64,000 nt of DNA from JACKII01 sp041687435 (GTDB lineage Bacteria > Pseudomonadota > Alphaproteobacteria > Bin95), in assembly GCA_041687435.1 (NCBI GenBank), contig JAWLBX010000013.1, positions 1-64,000 on the forward strand, in the 5' to 3' direction. How positions within the stretch are numbered: the stretch's first letter is position 1; every line of letters starts with the position of its first letter. The notes below the pieces were generated by a model. It was not told the origin of the DNA. It searched no databases and saw nothing but the letters and a program-made list of their open reading frames with translations. Shown piece after piece: positions 16,439-24,083 of the stretch. The position numbers and the translations under genes are program-made.

Positions 16439-18160
16439 TTATCCGCGCGGTGAATGCGGCATGTACCAACTTTGATCGGCACCGGCACCGACATTGGTAA
16501 TGCGTACGTCCAGCAGGAACGGCTCGCCGGCTGCCTGGGCGTCGCTGCCACGTTTCAATGCAGCCTCCAGGTCGGCCGGTTCATCGACGCGCATGCCCTC
16601 AATGCCCTGGGCCTTGGCCAGCATCACGAAGTCAATCTCTGGGTCACCGAGGAAAGTTTCCGGATACTTGTTCTGCGCCGCCATGTTGCCGCCCCAGGCT
16701 GCGAAATTCGCCCGGACGGTTTGATACTGCATGTTGTTGAACACGACCGTCAGGATCGGCAGGTTGTAGCGGGCCATGCTCCAGAACGCCGACGACGAAT
16801 ACATGACCGCGCCGTCCCCCAATCCCAGCGTCACCGGCCGGTCCGGCGCGCCAAGCTGGGCGCCGACCGCGCTGCCGGGGCCGATGCCGAGGCTGGCGCC
16901 ATAGGTGCGCACATAGTCCCACTCGTTCTCCGCATATCCCAACGGCATCAGATGATCAGCGGCACGGAAGGCTTCCGACACCAGCATGGTGTTCTTTGGC
17001 AGCGTCCGGCCCATCATGTGAGCCAAATAATCCGGATGGATCGGCTTGCCGCCGGATAGCTTCTCCGCCATCTCCAGCTGTTTCTGGGCGCGAGCCTTCG
17101 CCTGGGTGGCCAACCCCTGCTTGCGCTTCTGGATATGGGCCAGATTGGAGTGATCCGGCTTCCAAAGCGAATTCAGCGCGGCCAGCGAGTGTTTGACGTT
17201 GCCAACCACGCCAATATCGACGTTGAATGTGTTGCCGATCAGCGACGGGTTGTGCCCGATCGCCATGATCGTGCCGGCATCCTTCCAGCGGTGGTCCGCC
17301 TCTCCCGCCCGCGTGCTCTGCCGGTAACCGACGCAGAACACGACGTCGAAGCCGCTTTGATCGATCGCGTCGACCTGGCCGACGAAGTTCGGGTGACGCA
17401 GCGGAAAAGCGCCAAAATCAAACATGTTGATGGCGACCGGCAGCGAGTAATTCTCCGCCAGTTCCAGCACCTCGTTCTGGGCCTTGGCGGAATGCACGTC
17501 CGGCCCAACCACCAGCAACGGGTTTTCCGCGTTCAGCAGGGCGTCGTGCATGCTCTCCAGGGTCGAAGGTTGCGGCGCCATCGCCAGTTCAAGCGGTTTC
17601 GCCGTCTCGATCAGGCCTTCGACATTCTTCGCGTCCAGCGCGTGGCCGGAATAAGCGACGTAGACCGGGCCGCTCGGCATGGTCATCGCCTCCTTGAAGG
17701 CGCGCCTGGTGGCGAGCGGAATGCCGCGCGCGTCCTGCACCTCCCACCGGTTCTTGGTGACGTCCTGCACCGTGCTCATCTGCGAAAAGCCGGCCTGCAC
17801 GCCCAGCGGGTTATGGTCGCCAAACGAGCCGTTGTCGCGCATGGCCGCGGTCACGACCATCGGCGTGCCGTCGAAATAGGAGTTGAACAGCTGGCCCGAG
17901 CCCTGGCGGGTCCCGGCGGCGAGGTGGACGTTGACGAAAGACGGTTTTTTGGCCGCCTTCGCGTAACCGTCCGCCGCGGACAGTACCAGGGCCTCGTTCA
18001 GCAGCAGGATCGGCTGCACGCCCTTTACGGTCAGGAAGGCATCGAAAAAGCCCGCCTCCGCGCTGCCGGTATTGGTAAAGGCATAGTCGACGCCCTGGGC
18101 GACGAGTTGGTGCATCAGCAGTTCGCCGCCGGTGCCGACGACGGTTTTCTTTTCGCTCAT
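16439..18160 (-). CDS. thiamine-diphosphate-dependent enzyme (acetolactate synthase/benzoylformate decarboxylase superfamily)
   Basis: A 573-residue ThDP enzyme with N-terminal pyrimidine domain, central domain and C-terminal pyrophosphate domain. The likely activating glutamate is in LLNEALVLSAADGYA (about 53-67). The ThDP-binding GDG-X25-NN motif runs from GLGDGAVMYSS to VVFNNMQYQ (about 447-475). A GGAGAT ribosome site precedes the ATG. The family decarboxylates or carboligates 2-oxo acids; the substrate is not clear, and this subgroup often sits near hydrolases of aromatic or amino-acid-derived compounds. It lies 114 bases downstream of the D-amino-acid deacylase on the same strand, so co-expression is plausible. 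Confidence 0.88.
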   Translation of the reverse strand: MSEKKTVVGTGGELLMHQLVAQGVDYAFTNTGSAEAGFFDAFLTVKGVQPILLLNEALVLSAADGYAKAAKKPSFVNVHLAAGTRQGSGQLFNSYFDGTPMVVTAAMRDNGSFGDHNPLGVQAGFSQMSTVQDVTKNRWEVQDARGIPLATRRAFKEAMTMPSGPVYVAYSGHALDAKNVEGLIETAKPLELAMAPQPSTLESMHDALLNAENPLLVVGPDVHSAKAQNEVLELAENYSLPVAINMFDFGAFPLRHPNFVGQVDAIDQSGFDVVFCVGYRQSTRAGEADHRWKDAGTIMAIGHNPSLIGNTFNVDIGVVGNVKHSLAALNSLWKPDHSNLAHIQKRKQGLATQAKARAQKQLEMAEKLSGGKPIHPDYLAHMMGRTLPKNTMLVSEAFRAADHLMPLGYAENEWDYVRTYGASLGIGPGSAVGAQLGAPDRPVTLGLGDGAVMYSSSAFWSMARYNLPILTVVFNNMQYQTVRANFAAWGGNMAAQNKYPETFLGDPEIDFVMLAKAQGIEGMRVDEPADLEAALKRGSDAQAAGEPFLLDVRITNVGAGADQSWYMPHSPRG

Positions 18161-18274
18161 AAGGCGTATCTCCTCTGTCCTTCGATCGCCCTATCGTGAC
18201 CAAAAGCGACGGTTAAGCAAGCGCAGAACAGGCAGACGAACGGCCTTCGGGTTATTTGTCTGCCGAAAATCAGG

Positions 18275-19990
18275 TCAGGCGGCGCGGACCAGCTTGCCCG
18301 GCAGGGCGCCGGTCGGCTCACCGTTCTCAAACACTGGCACGCCGGAAACGAGCGTTGCCACATAGCCTTCCGCCCGTTGCACGAGGCGGCGGCCGCCAGC
18401 CGGCAAATCGAATACCACTTCCGGCCGGCGGATCAGCAGTTTGTCGTAGTCGATGATGTTCACGTCTGCCTTTAGGCCCGGCTGCAACCGCCCGCGATCC
18501 TTGAAACCGAAAAAGTCCGCCGTCTCGCTGGTCAGCCGGCGCACCGCCCACTCCACCGGAAACTTGCCGCCGCGCGTGCGGTCGCGGGTCCAGTGGGTGA
18601 TCATGAAGGTGGGCATGCTGGCGTCGCAGATCTGGCCGCAGTGCGCGCCGCCATCGCCGAGGCCTATGATGGTAGCCGGATCCTGCATCACCTCATAGAC
18701 GGGTTCCAGATCGCCGGTGGCGAAGTTGGTGACCGGGAACATGATGACGCCCTTTCCTTCGCCTTCGGTCAGGAAGTCGTAGACGAATTCCTGCGGCGCT
18801 TGGCCGGCGAGCCTGGCCGCAGTCTCGACATTAGCGTCTTCCGGCGGCTCGTACTGCGGCGGGTCATCCATCACATACATGCGGTCCCAACGGGTCGCGA
18901 TGGCGCGTTGCAGCGGCGGCAGCCTGCTCAGCAATTCGTCGGAGTTCTCCTCCGCCAGGATTTTCGCCCGAAGCCCAGGGTCCTTCAGCTTCGCCACCCG
19001 TTCGGCATGCGGCAGGCCGTTGAGCGCCGCGAAACTGGGGCGTCCGCTAAACGGCGTCAGCGAGGTAGAAAGGCCCAGGATCACGCCGACGGCCCGGTTG
19101 GCAATCTGCGCCGTCACGCTGGCGCCGGCATCGCGTGCGGCGTGCACGCCCTTCATCAGGCGCGGCACGCGCTCCGGGTCCGAATAGCGGCTGGTGAGCA
19201 GGAACCAGAGCGGCCGGCCGGTATCCTTGCCGATGGTCTCCATCCACTCGAATTCCGCAGGCTCGTCCTCGAAATCGTTGAGCATGCCGAAGGCGCCGTG
19301 ATTCACGCTTTTGAAGGCCTGACCGATGCCGATCAGTTCCTCAGCCTTGGCATAGCGGGCCGGGACCCGCTCGCCCTGGGTGGTGCGGTGAGATTCCGTG
19401 CGGCTGGTGGTGAAGCCAAAAGCGCCAGCCTTCAGCGCCTCCTCCGTCAGCCGCTGCATCTCGGCGATATCGTCCGGCGTGGCATCCTCGAACCGGATCG
19501 CGCGCTCGCCCATCACATAGACGCGGAGCGGATGGTGCGGCATCTGAGCGGCGACATCGATGGCGCGCGGCTGGCGGTCCAGCGCATCCAGGAATTCGGG
19601 AAAGCTCTCCCAATCCCATTTCAGGCCCTCGTTCAGCACGATGCCGGGGATATCCTCGACACCTTCCATCAGATCGACCAGCGCGTCACGGTCCTCCGGA
19701 CGGCAGGGCGCGAAGCCAACGCCGCAATTGCCGAACAGGATGGTGGTCACGCCATGCCAGGAGGACGGCGCCAGCATCGGGTCCCAGGTGGCCTGACCAT
19801 CGTAATGGGTGTGTACATCGACCCAACCGGGCGTCACCAGCTTGCCGGCCGCATCGATCTCCCGCTTGCCGGGCCCGGCTTTGCCGCCGACCGAGGCAAT
19901 CCTGTCGCCATCAATGGCGATGTCACCGACAAAACCTTTGGCGCCGGTACCGTCGACAATCGTCCCGCCGCGAATAACAATATCATGCAT
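18275..19990 (-). CDS. N-acyl-D-amino-acid deacylase family amidohydrolase
   Basis: A 571-residue amidohydrolase of the D-aminoacylase family, which cleaves N-acyl-D-amino acids with zinc. It opens with HDIVIRGGTIVDGTGAKGF, has the metal site DVHTHYDGQ (His60 and His62), the second-strand NCGVGFAPCRPEDRD with the family cysteine, and GDGGAHCGQICDAS near the end. The protein closes with the beta-sandwich tail (ADVNIIDYDKL). An AGGAAGG ribosome site lies about ten bases before the ATG. Divergent from the thioesterase at 20133. Probably cytoplasmic; the acyl and amino acid specificity is unknown. Confidence 0.9.
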   Translation of the reverse strand: MHDIVIRGGTIVDGTGAKGFVGDIAIDGDRIASVGGKAGPGKREIDAAGKLVTPGWVDVHTHYDGQATWDPMLAPSSWHGVTTILFGNCGVGFAPCRPEDRDALVDLMEGVEDIPGIVLNEGLKWDWESFPEFLDALDRQPRAIDVAAQMPHHPLRVYVMGERAIRFEDATPDDIAEMQRLTEEALKAGAFGFTTSRTESHRTTQGERVPARYAKAEELIGIGQAFKSVNHGAFGMLNDFEDEPAEFEWMETIGKDTGRPLWFLLTSRYSDPERVPRLMKGVHAARDAGASVTAQIANRAVGVILGLSTSLTPFSGRPSFAALNGLPHAERVAKLKDPGLRAKILAEENSDELLSRLPPLQRAIATRWDRMYVMDDPPQYEPPEDANVETAARLAGQAPQEFVYDFLTEGEGKGVIMFPVTNFATGDLEPVYEVMQDPATIIGLGDGGAHCGQICDASMPTFMITHWTRDRTRGGKFPVEWAVRRLTSETADFFGFKDRGRLQPGLKADVNIIDYDKLLIRRPEVVFDLPAGGRRLVQRAEGYVATLVSGVPVFENGEPTGALPGKLVRAA

Positions 19991-20132
19991 AGCGCAGTCC
20001 TTCCTGAGACTTATTTAGACTTTCGTCGGAATGCTAGGCGGTAAGCTGCGGCGTGTGCAAGCAGGTATGATTCGCTATGCTGCCCGGAGCTTCCGCAACC
20101 GGCGGATGCAGCCCATGCGAAGGATGCCCCCG

Positions 20133-20594
20133 ATGCGGCAGCCAACCCCTACTTTCGAAATTGATCTGACTCAGCGAGCCGCCTTCCGGGATTGGGCGCA
20201 GGCGATCATCCGCTACCGCGACCTTGACCCGAACAGTCACGTCAACAACGGCGCCATCAACGGTTATTTCGAGGAAGGCCGCATCCATTTCCGCCGCGAG
20301 GATATGATCCGGCATGGCCGCGATACGGTGGCAGGCGTTGTCGTCGTGCGGTTCGATGCCCGCTATCTGGCCGCGCTGCATTTTCCCGGCGAGGTCGAGA
20401 TCGGCACGAATATTCTGGCCGTCGGCGGCGCCACCTTCACCTTCGGACAAGCGATCTTTCAGGGCGGTACCTGTATCGCCACCGCCCGCGTCGAAGCGGT
20501 GTTTGTCAACCCGGCCAACGGCCGTGCCGTGCGAATTCCGAAGGATATCCGTGGCATCCTTTCGGCGGCGGTTCCGGCATCGAACGGCACCTGA
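20133..20594 (+). CDS. acyl-CoA thioesterase-like hotdog protein (4HBT)
   Basis: A 153-residue single-hotdog thioesterase. The active-site region DLDPNSHVNNGAINGYFEEGR matches the 4HBT/YbgC family, where the aspartate acts on the thioester of acyl-CoA or acyl-ACP. The start at 20133 is preferred because GAAGGA lies about eight bases before it; three earlier in-frame ATGs have an arginine-rich, non-homologous prefix. It is followed by 58 bases and then the Ldh-family gene. Cytoplasmic, probably tetrameric by family. Substrate unknown. Confidence 0.82.
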   Translation: MRQPTPTFEIDLTQRAAFRDWAQAIIRYRDLDPNSHVNNGAINGYFEEGRIHFRREDMIRHGRDTVAGVVVVRFDARYLAALHFPGEVEIGTNILAVGGATFTFGQAIFQGGTCIATARVEAVFVNPANGRAVRIPKDIRGILSAAVPASNGT

Positions 20595-20652
20595 CGGAAC
20601 GGACGCAAACTCGCCAAGACTTACCATAATAGTACACGCTGAGGACATACCT

Positions 20653-21684
20653 TTGACTGAAAATTTCAATGCCGGCCGCATCCATCTGACCGTCGCGACA
20701 GCCCGGGAACTGGGCGAGGCCGCGATGCGCGGCGCCGGATTCGATGCAGAGGACGCATGGATCCTGACCGATCACGTACTGGATGCGGCGCTCTGCGGTT
20801 ATGAATATTCCGGCCTGCCGAAACTGCTGAACGTCATCGACGATCCGCTGTTCCAGCGCCCGAGCAAGCCAGTTGCAACGGTGCGGGAAACCGGAGCCTC
20901 CGCCCTGCTGGATGGCCACAACACTACCGGCATGATCGCCGCCTACCGCGCCAGCCAGGCCACCATTGCGCGGGCGGAGGCGCACGGCCTTGCCATCGTC
21001 TGCCTCGCCAACACTTGGATGACAGGCCGCAGTGCCTATTATTGCGAGATGATCGCCCGCGCCGGGCTGGTGGGCATTCACACGGTGGCAGCGCCGGCGA
21101 TGGTGGCGCCATTCGGCGGCGCCAAGCCAGCACTCGGCACCAACCCGATCGCCTTCGGTTTCCCGACAGCGGACGACCCGCTGGTGATCGACATGGGGAC
21201 CTCTGCCTTCATGGGCACCGACCTGCAATTCCGCGACCGGATCGGCGCGCCAATCCCCGAGGGCGTCGCCGTTGGCCCGGGCGGCAATCCCACGACCGAT
21301 GCCAGCGAGGCGCGGAAAGGTTCGCTGCTGCCATTCGGTGGGCCGGCGGGTGGCTACAAGGGCTTCGGTTTGGCGCTGGCGATGGATGCCATCGGCGCGC
21401 TGGCAGCGGGCATTCGCCCGGCAGATGCGATCAGCGGCTATCTGTTCATTGCCTTCAAACCGGACCTGTTCATGCCTCTTGCCGACTATCGGCGGGAGGT
21501 ATCCAGGCGTGTGGAAGTCGTGAAGGCAACCCCGCGTCAGCCCGGCGTCACCGATATCCGCATTCCTGGCGAGCGCAGCTACCAAACGCGCGAGCGGCTC
21601 ACACGTGAAGGTCTGGAGATCGAGCGGAAAATTTACGATGCCCTCATCCACTTGGCCGAGGGCAAGCGCGATCACGGCGGCTGA
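20653..21684 (+). CDS. Ldh (malate/L-lactate/ureidoglycolate dehydrogenase, type 2) family protein with altered active site
   Basis: A 343-residue member of the NAD(P)-dependent type-2 malate/lactate dehydrogenase family. Fold markers are kept: the nucleotide-site segment ALGTNPIAFGFPTADDPLVI, the DMGTSAFMG turn and GGYKGFGLALAMD. The usual SHG-type catalytic histidine region reads GYEYSGLPKLL here (Ser53 where His is expected), and the second histidine motif reads NTWMTG (Met123). So classical hydride-transfer chemistry may be lost or changed. TTG start at 20653 is supported by GAGGA eight bases upstream and by homology; no ATG fits. Probably an operon with the thioesterase. Confidence 0.8.
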   Translation: MTENFNAGRIHLTVATARELGEAAMRGAGFDAEDAWILTDHVLDAALCGYEYSGLPKLLNVIDDPLFQRPSKPVATVRETGASALLDGHNTTGMIAAYRASQATIARAEAHGLAIVCLANTWMTGRSAYYCEMIARAGLVGIHTVAAPAMVAPFGGAKPALGTNPIAFGFPTADDPLVIDMGTSAFMGTDLQFRDRIGAPIPEGVAVGPGGNPTTDASEARKGSLLPFGGPAGGYKGFGLALAMDAIGALAAGIRPADAISGYLFIAFKPDLFMPLADYRREVSRRVEVVKATPRQPGVTDIRIPGERSYQTRERLTREGLEIERKIYDALIHLAEGKRDHGG

Positions 21685-21706
21685 ACGGACGGCGGCGGCC
21701 CGAACC

Positions 21707-22801
21707 TTAATTGCCGTTTCTGTCCATCGCCTTGGCCACCTTCTTCATCAACGTCGGCAGCGCCAGTTCGGCGAGGCCCTGGCGGGTGCTCCAGCGGGCG
21801 CCTTCCGGCATGTTGGCGCCGAAGCGGGCAGTGGCGCTGCGAACCTCCAATTCGACTTGGAAATGAGTGAAGGCATGGCTGATGCAGCTTGGCTGCAGCT
21901 GCCAGTCGGCAGCAAGCGCCTCAATCACCGGGTCGGAGCAAGGTGCTTGCCGGTCGTCCCAACCGGCGGACGGGAACTCCCAAAGACCGCCCAACATGCC
22001 TCTGGCCGGGCGCTTGCGCAGCAATACCGCGCCATCAGGCCGCTCCAGCCAGTAGACAATGCCGTTGCGCAGCGGCCGCACTGGCTTGGGTGGCTTTACC
22101 GGAAGAGCCTCTGGCTCACCTCCAGCATGGCCGCGGCACCATTGCACCGCTGGACACAGCAGACATTTCGGCGACCTGGGCGTGCAGACGCCAGAACCCA
22201 GGTCCATCAGCGCCTGCGCCCAGTCGCCGGAGCGCTCCCGCGCTTCCAATCTGGCGGCAGTCTTGCGCACCAGTGTCTTGGCGAGCGAGACGGGCTCCGT
22301 GATCGCGGCGAGCCGCGAGACTACGCGTTCTATATTGGCATCCACCGGCGCGGCCGGTTGACCGAAGGCGATGGCGGCAATGGCCGCAGCAGTGTAGTCT
22401 CCAATGCCGGGCAGCGCCCGCAACCCCTGCACATCGTCCGGAAAACACCCAGCGTGCTCCGCCACCACTGTCTTTGCACAGCGGTGCAGGTTGCGGGCGC
22501 GGGCGTAGTAGCCAAGGCCAGCCCAGGCATGCATCACGTCGTCCAGCGGCGCATCGGCCAGGTCGACGACCGTCGGCCAGCGCTCCAGAAATTTGGCGAA
22601 ATAGTTTATCACCGCCGGCACGGTGGTTTGTTGCAACATGACCTCGCTGAGCCAGACATGATAGGGCTCGGCCCCCTGCCCCGCTGGAGCGCGCCAGGGA
22701 AGATCGCGACGGTTGGAATCATACCAGCCGAGGATCGCGGCGCGGATCGCCTGAACCTCGTTGGCGGAAAAAGACGTTATCGGAGAGTGTATCTGCGGCA
22801 T
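21707..22801 (-). CDS. mutY: A/G-specific adenine glycosylase
   Basis: A 364-residue MutY, which removes adenine mispaired with 8-oxoguanine. The HhH-GPD core contains the catalytic glutamate in WLSEVMLQQTTV, the helix-hairpin-helix LPGIGDYTAAAI and the catalytic aspartate in PVDANIERV. The iron-sulfur loop has four cysteines in CTPRSPKCLLCPAVQWC, and the C-terminal NUDIX-like domain that reads 8-oxoG follows (LRNGIVYWLERPDG onward). The start at 22801 gives the normal N-terminus. It is divergent from the DUF721 gene with 53 bases between. Cytoplasmic. Confidence 0.96.
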   Translation of the reverse strand: MPQIHSPITSFSANEVQAIRAAILGWYDSNRRDLPWRAPAGQGAEPYHVWLSEVMLQQTTVPAVINYFAKFLERWPTVVDLADAPLDDVMHAWAGLGYYARARNLHRCAKTVVAEHAGCFPDDVQGLRALPGIGDYTAAAIAAIAFGQPAAPVDANIERVVSRLAAITEPVSLAKTLVRKTAARLEARERSGDWAQALMDLGSGVCTPRSPKCLLCPAVQWCRGHAGGEPEALPVKPPKPVRPLRNGIVYWLERPDGAVLLRKRPARGMLGGLWEFPSAGWDDRQAPCSDPVIEALAADWQLQPSCISHAFTHFQVELEVRSATARFGANMPEGARWSTRQGLAELALPTLMKKVAKAMDRNGN

Positions 22802-22854
22802 GGCTGCGCTAAGGTAAGGCTTGGCCGCAAGCAATCAACGGAAAGACATGCGCC

Positions 22855-23340
22855 ATGGCGCGCCTGACACAACGAACGATCCGCCGCATGGGCCAGCCGA
22901 TTGCGGCGGCACTGGCGCCGGTGCTGGCAAAGCCGGCAGCCAAACGCGGCTTCCGCGAGGCGAGGCTGCTGGCAGAATGGCATACCATTGTCGGCGACCA
23001 GCTTGCCAGTCGCACCCGGCCCGAGCGGCTGGACCGCCGTGGCGGCACGCCGACATTGCGCCTGATCGTAGCATCGGGCTGGGGGCCGGAAGTGCAGCAC
23101 ATGGCGCCAATGATCGCCGAGCGCATCAATCGCTATTTCGGCCAGACCATGGTGGAGCGGATCACGCTGCGCCAAGGGCCGCTGCCCCCGCCGAAGCACT
23201 GCCCGGCCCGGCAAGCCGCCGCGCCGAGAAAAGGCCTGTCGCCGGATGAACTGCTTCGACTCGAAACTGCCTGTGCGGCGGTGGAAGACCAGGAACTGGC
23301 CGCCATCCTGCGCCGGCTGGGCGAAGCGGTCGCAAGGTAG
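22855..23340 (+). CDS. DUF721 (DciA-like) protein
   Basis: A 161-residue DUF721 protein. The core has WHTIVGDQLASRTRPERL and LRLIVASGWGPEVQHMAPMIAERINRYFG, the DciA-type KH-like fold. In other bacteria DciA helps load the replicative helicase DnaB; many alphaproteobacteria have this DUF721 variant next to mutY, as here. The C-terminal 50 residues are basic, proline-rich and then helical (SPDELLRLETACAAVEDQEL). Start ATG at 22855. It ends 70 bases before the stop of the convergent ssb gene; I see no strong terminator in that gap. Confidence 0.82.
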   Translation: MARLTQRTIRRMGQPIAAALAPVLAKPAAKRGFREARLLAEWHTIVGDQLASRTRPERLDRRGGTPTLRLIVASGWGPEVQHMAPMIAERINRYFGQTMVERITLRQGPLPPPKHCPARQAAAPRKGLSPDELLRLETACAAVEDQELAAILRRLGEAVAR

Positions 23341-23410
23341 GAAGCCTCCTCGCCTTTGACGTTCTTGTTGATATCCTGGAAGTGGACCCGCGGCGGTCAG
23401 GAACCACCCC

Positions 23411-23962
23411 TCAGAACGGGATGTCGTCGTCCAGGTCCATCGGGTCGCTGGCTGGCATGCTGCCACCGCCGGCACCGCCGCCGCCGCCGCTACGCCGCTG
23501 CTGACCGCCGCCGTAGCTTTGGCCACCGGCCGGACCAGAGGCATAGCCGCCATCATCCTCATAACCGCCACCGGACTGGCCGCCGAAGCTGCCACCGCCG
23601 CCTTCCTCCCCACGCCCGCTCAGCATGGTGAGGTTGCCGCGGAAGCGCTGCAGCACGACCTCGGTCGTAAATTTTTCTTGGCCGCCCTGGTCGGTCCACT
23701 TCCGGGTCTGAAGCTGACCTTCGATATAAACCTTGCTGCCCTTTTTCAGATATTTCTCGGCAACGTCGGCAATGTTCTGGTCAAAGACTACGACGCGGTG
23801 CCACTCGGTCTTTTCGCGGCGCTCGCCGGATTGCTTGTCGTTCCAGCGCTCCGATGTCGCAATCGCCAGATTGACCACCTTGTCGCCGGATTGCATGTAG
23901 CGCACCTCCGGGTCACGGCCCAAATTTCCTACCAAGATCACCTTATTGACGCTGCCGGACAT
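23411..23962 (-). CDS. ssb: single-stranded DNA-binding protein
   Basis: A 183-residue SSB. The OB fold occupies about residues 1-112 (SVNKVILVGNLGRDPEVR through TTEVVLQRF), then a long Gly/Ser/Gln-rich flexible linker and the acidic partner-binding tip DLDDDIPF at the very end. It binds and protects single-stranded DNA in replication, repair and recombination and recruits partners through the tip. It is divergent from uvrA, a common arrangement. I looked for an alphaproteobacterial SOS operator (GTTC-N7-GTTC or its complement) between the two and found none that fits. Confidence 0.97.
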   Translation of the reverse strand: MSGSVNKVILVGNLGRDPEVRYMQSGDKVVNLAIATSERWNDKQSGERREKTEWHRVVVFDQNIADVAEKYLKKGSKVYIEGQLQTRKWTDQGGQEKFTTEVVLQRFRGNLTMLSGRGEEGGGGSFGGQSGGGYEDDGGYASGPAGGQSYGGGQQRRSGGGGGAGGGSMPASDPMDLDDDIPF

Positions 23963-24083
23963 CTGCTACGCTCGCTTGCTCGTATTTCCGATATGACTCT
24001 GCCACAGACTAGGCGGCTTGGCGGGGATGAATCCAGCCCCTTGCCGCTAGGGCCTGTGGACGAACCGGTTTAGATTGCTTTCC

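Noticed and set aside
16145..16453. Possible small gene in the region upstream of the betaine gene
   Set aside because: The frame is Arg/Pro/Ser-rich with no ribosome site and no conserved look; it overlaps the end of the ThDP enzyme gene.
18593..20044. Plus-strand open frame across the D-aminoacylase gene
   Set aside because: It is antisense to a clear amidohydrolase with intact metal motifs and shows no domain of its own.
23963..24083. SOS (LexA) box between ssb and uvrA
   Set aside because: Only one GAAC half-site is seen near 24062; the second half at seven bases reads GATT, which does not match the alphaproteobacterial pattern.
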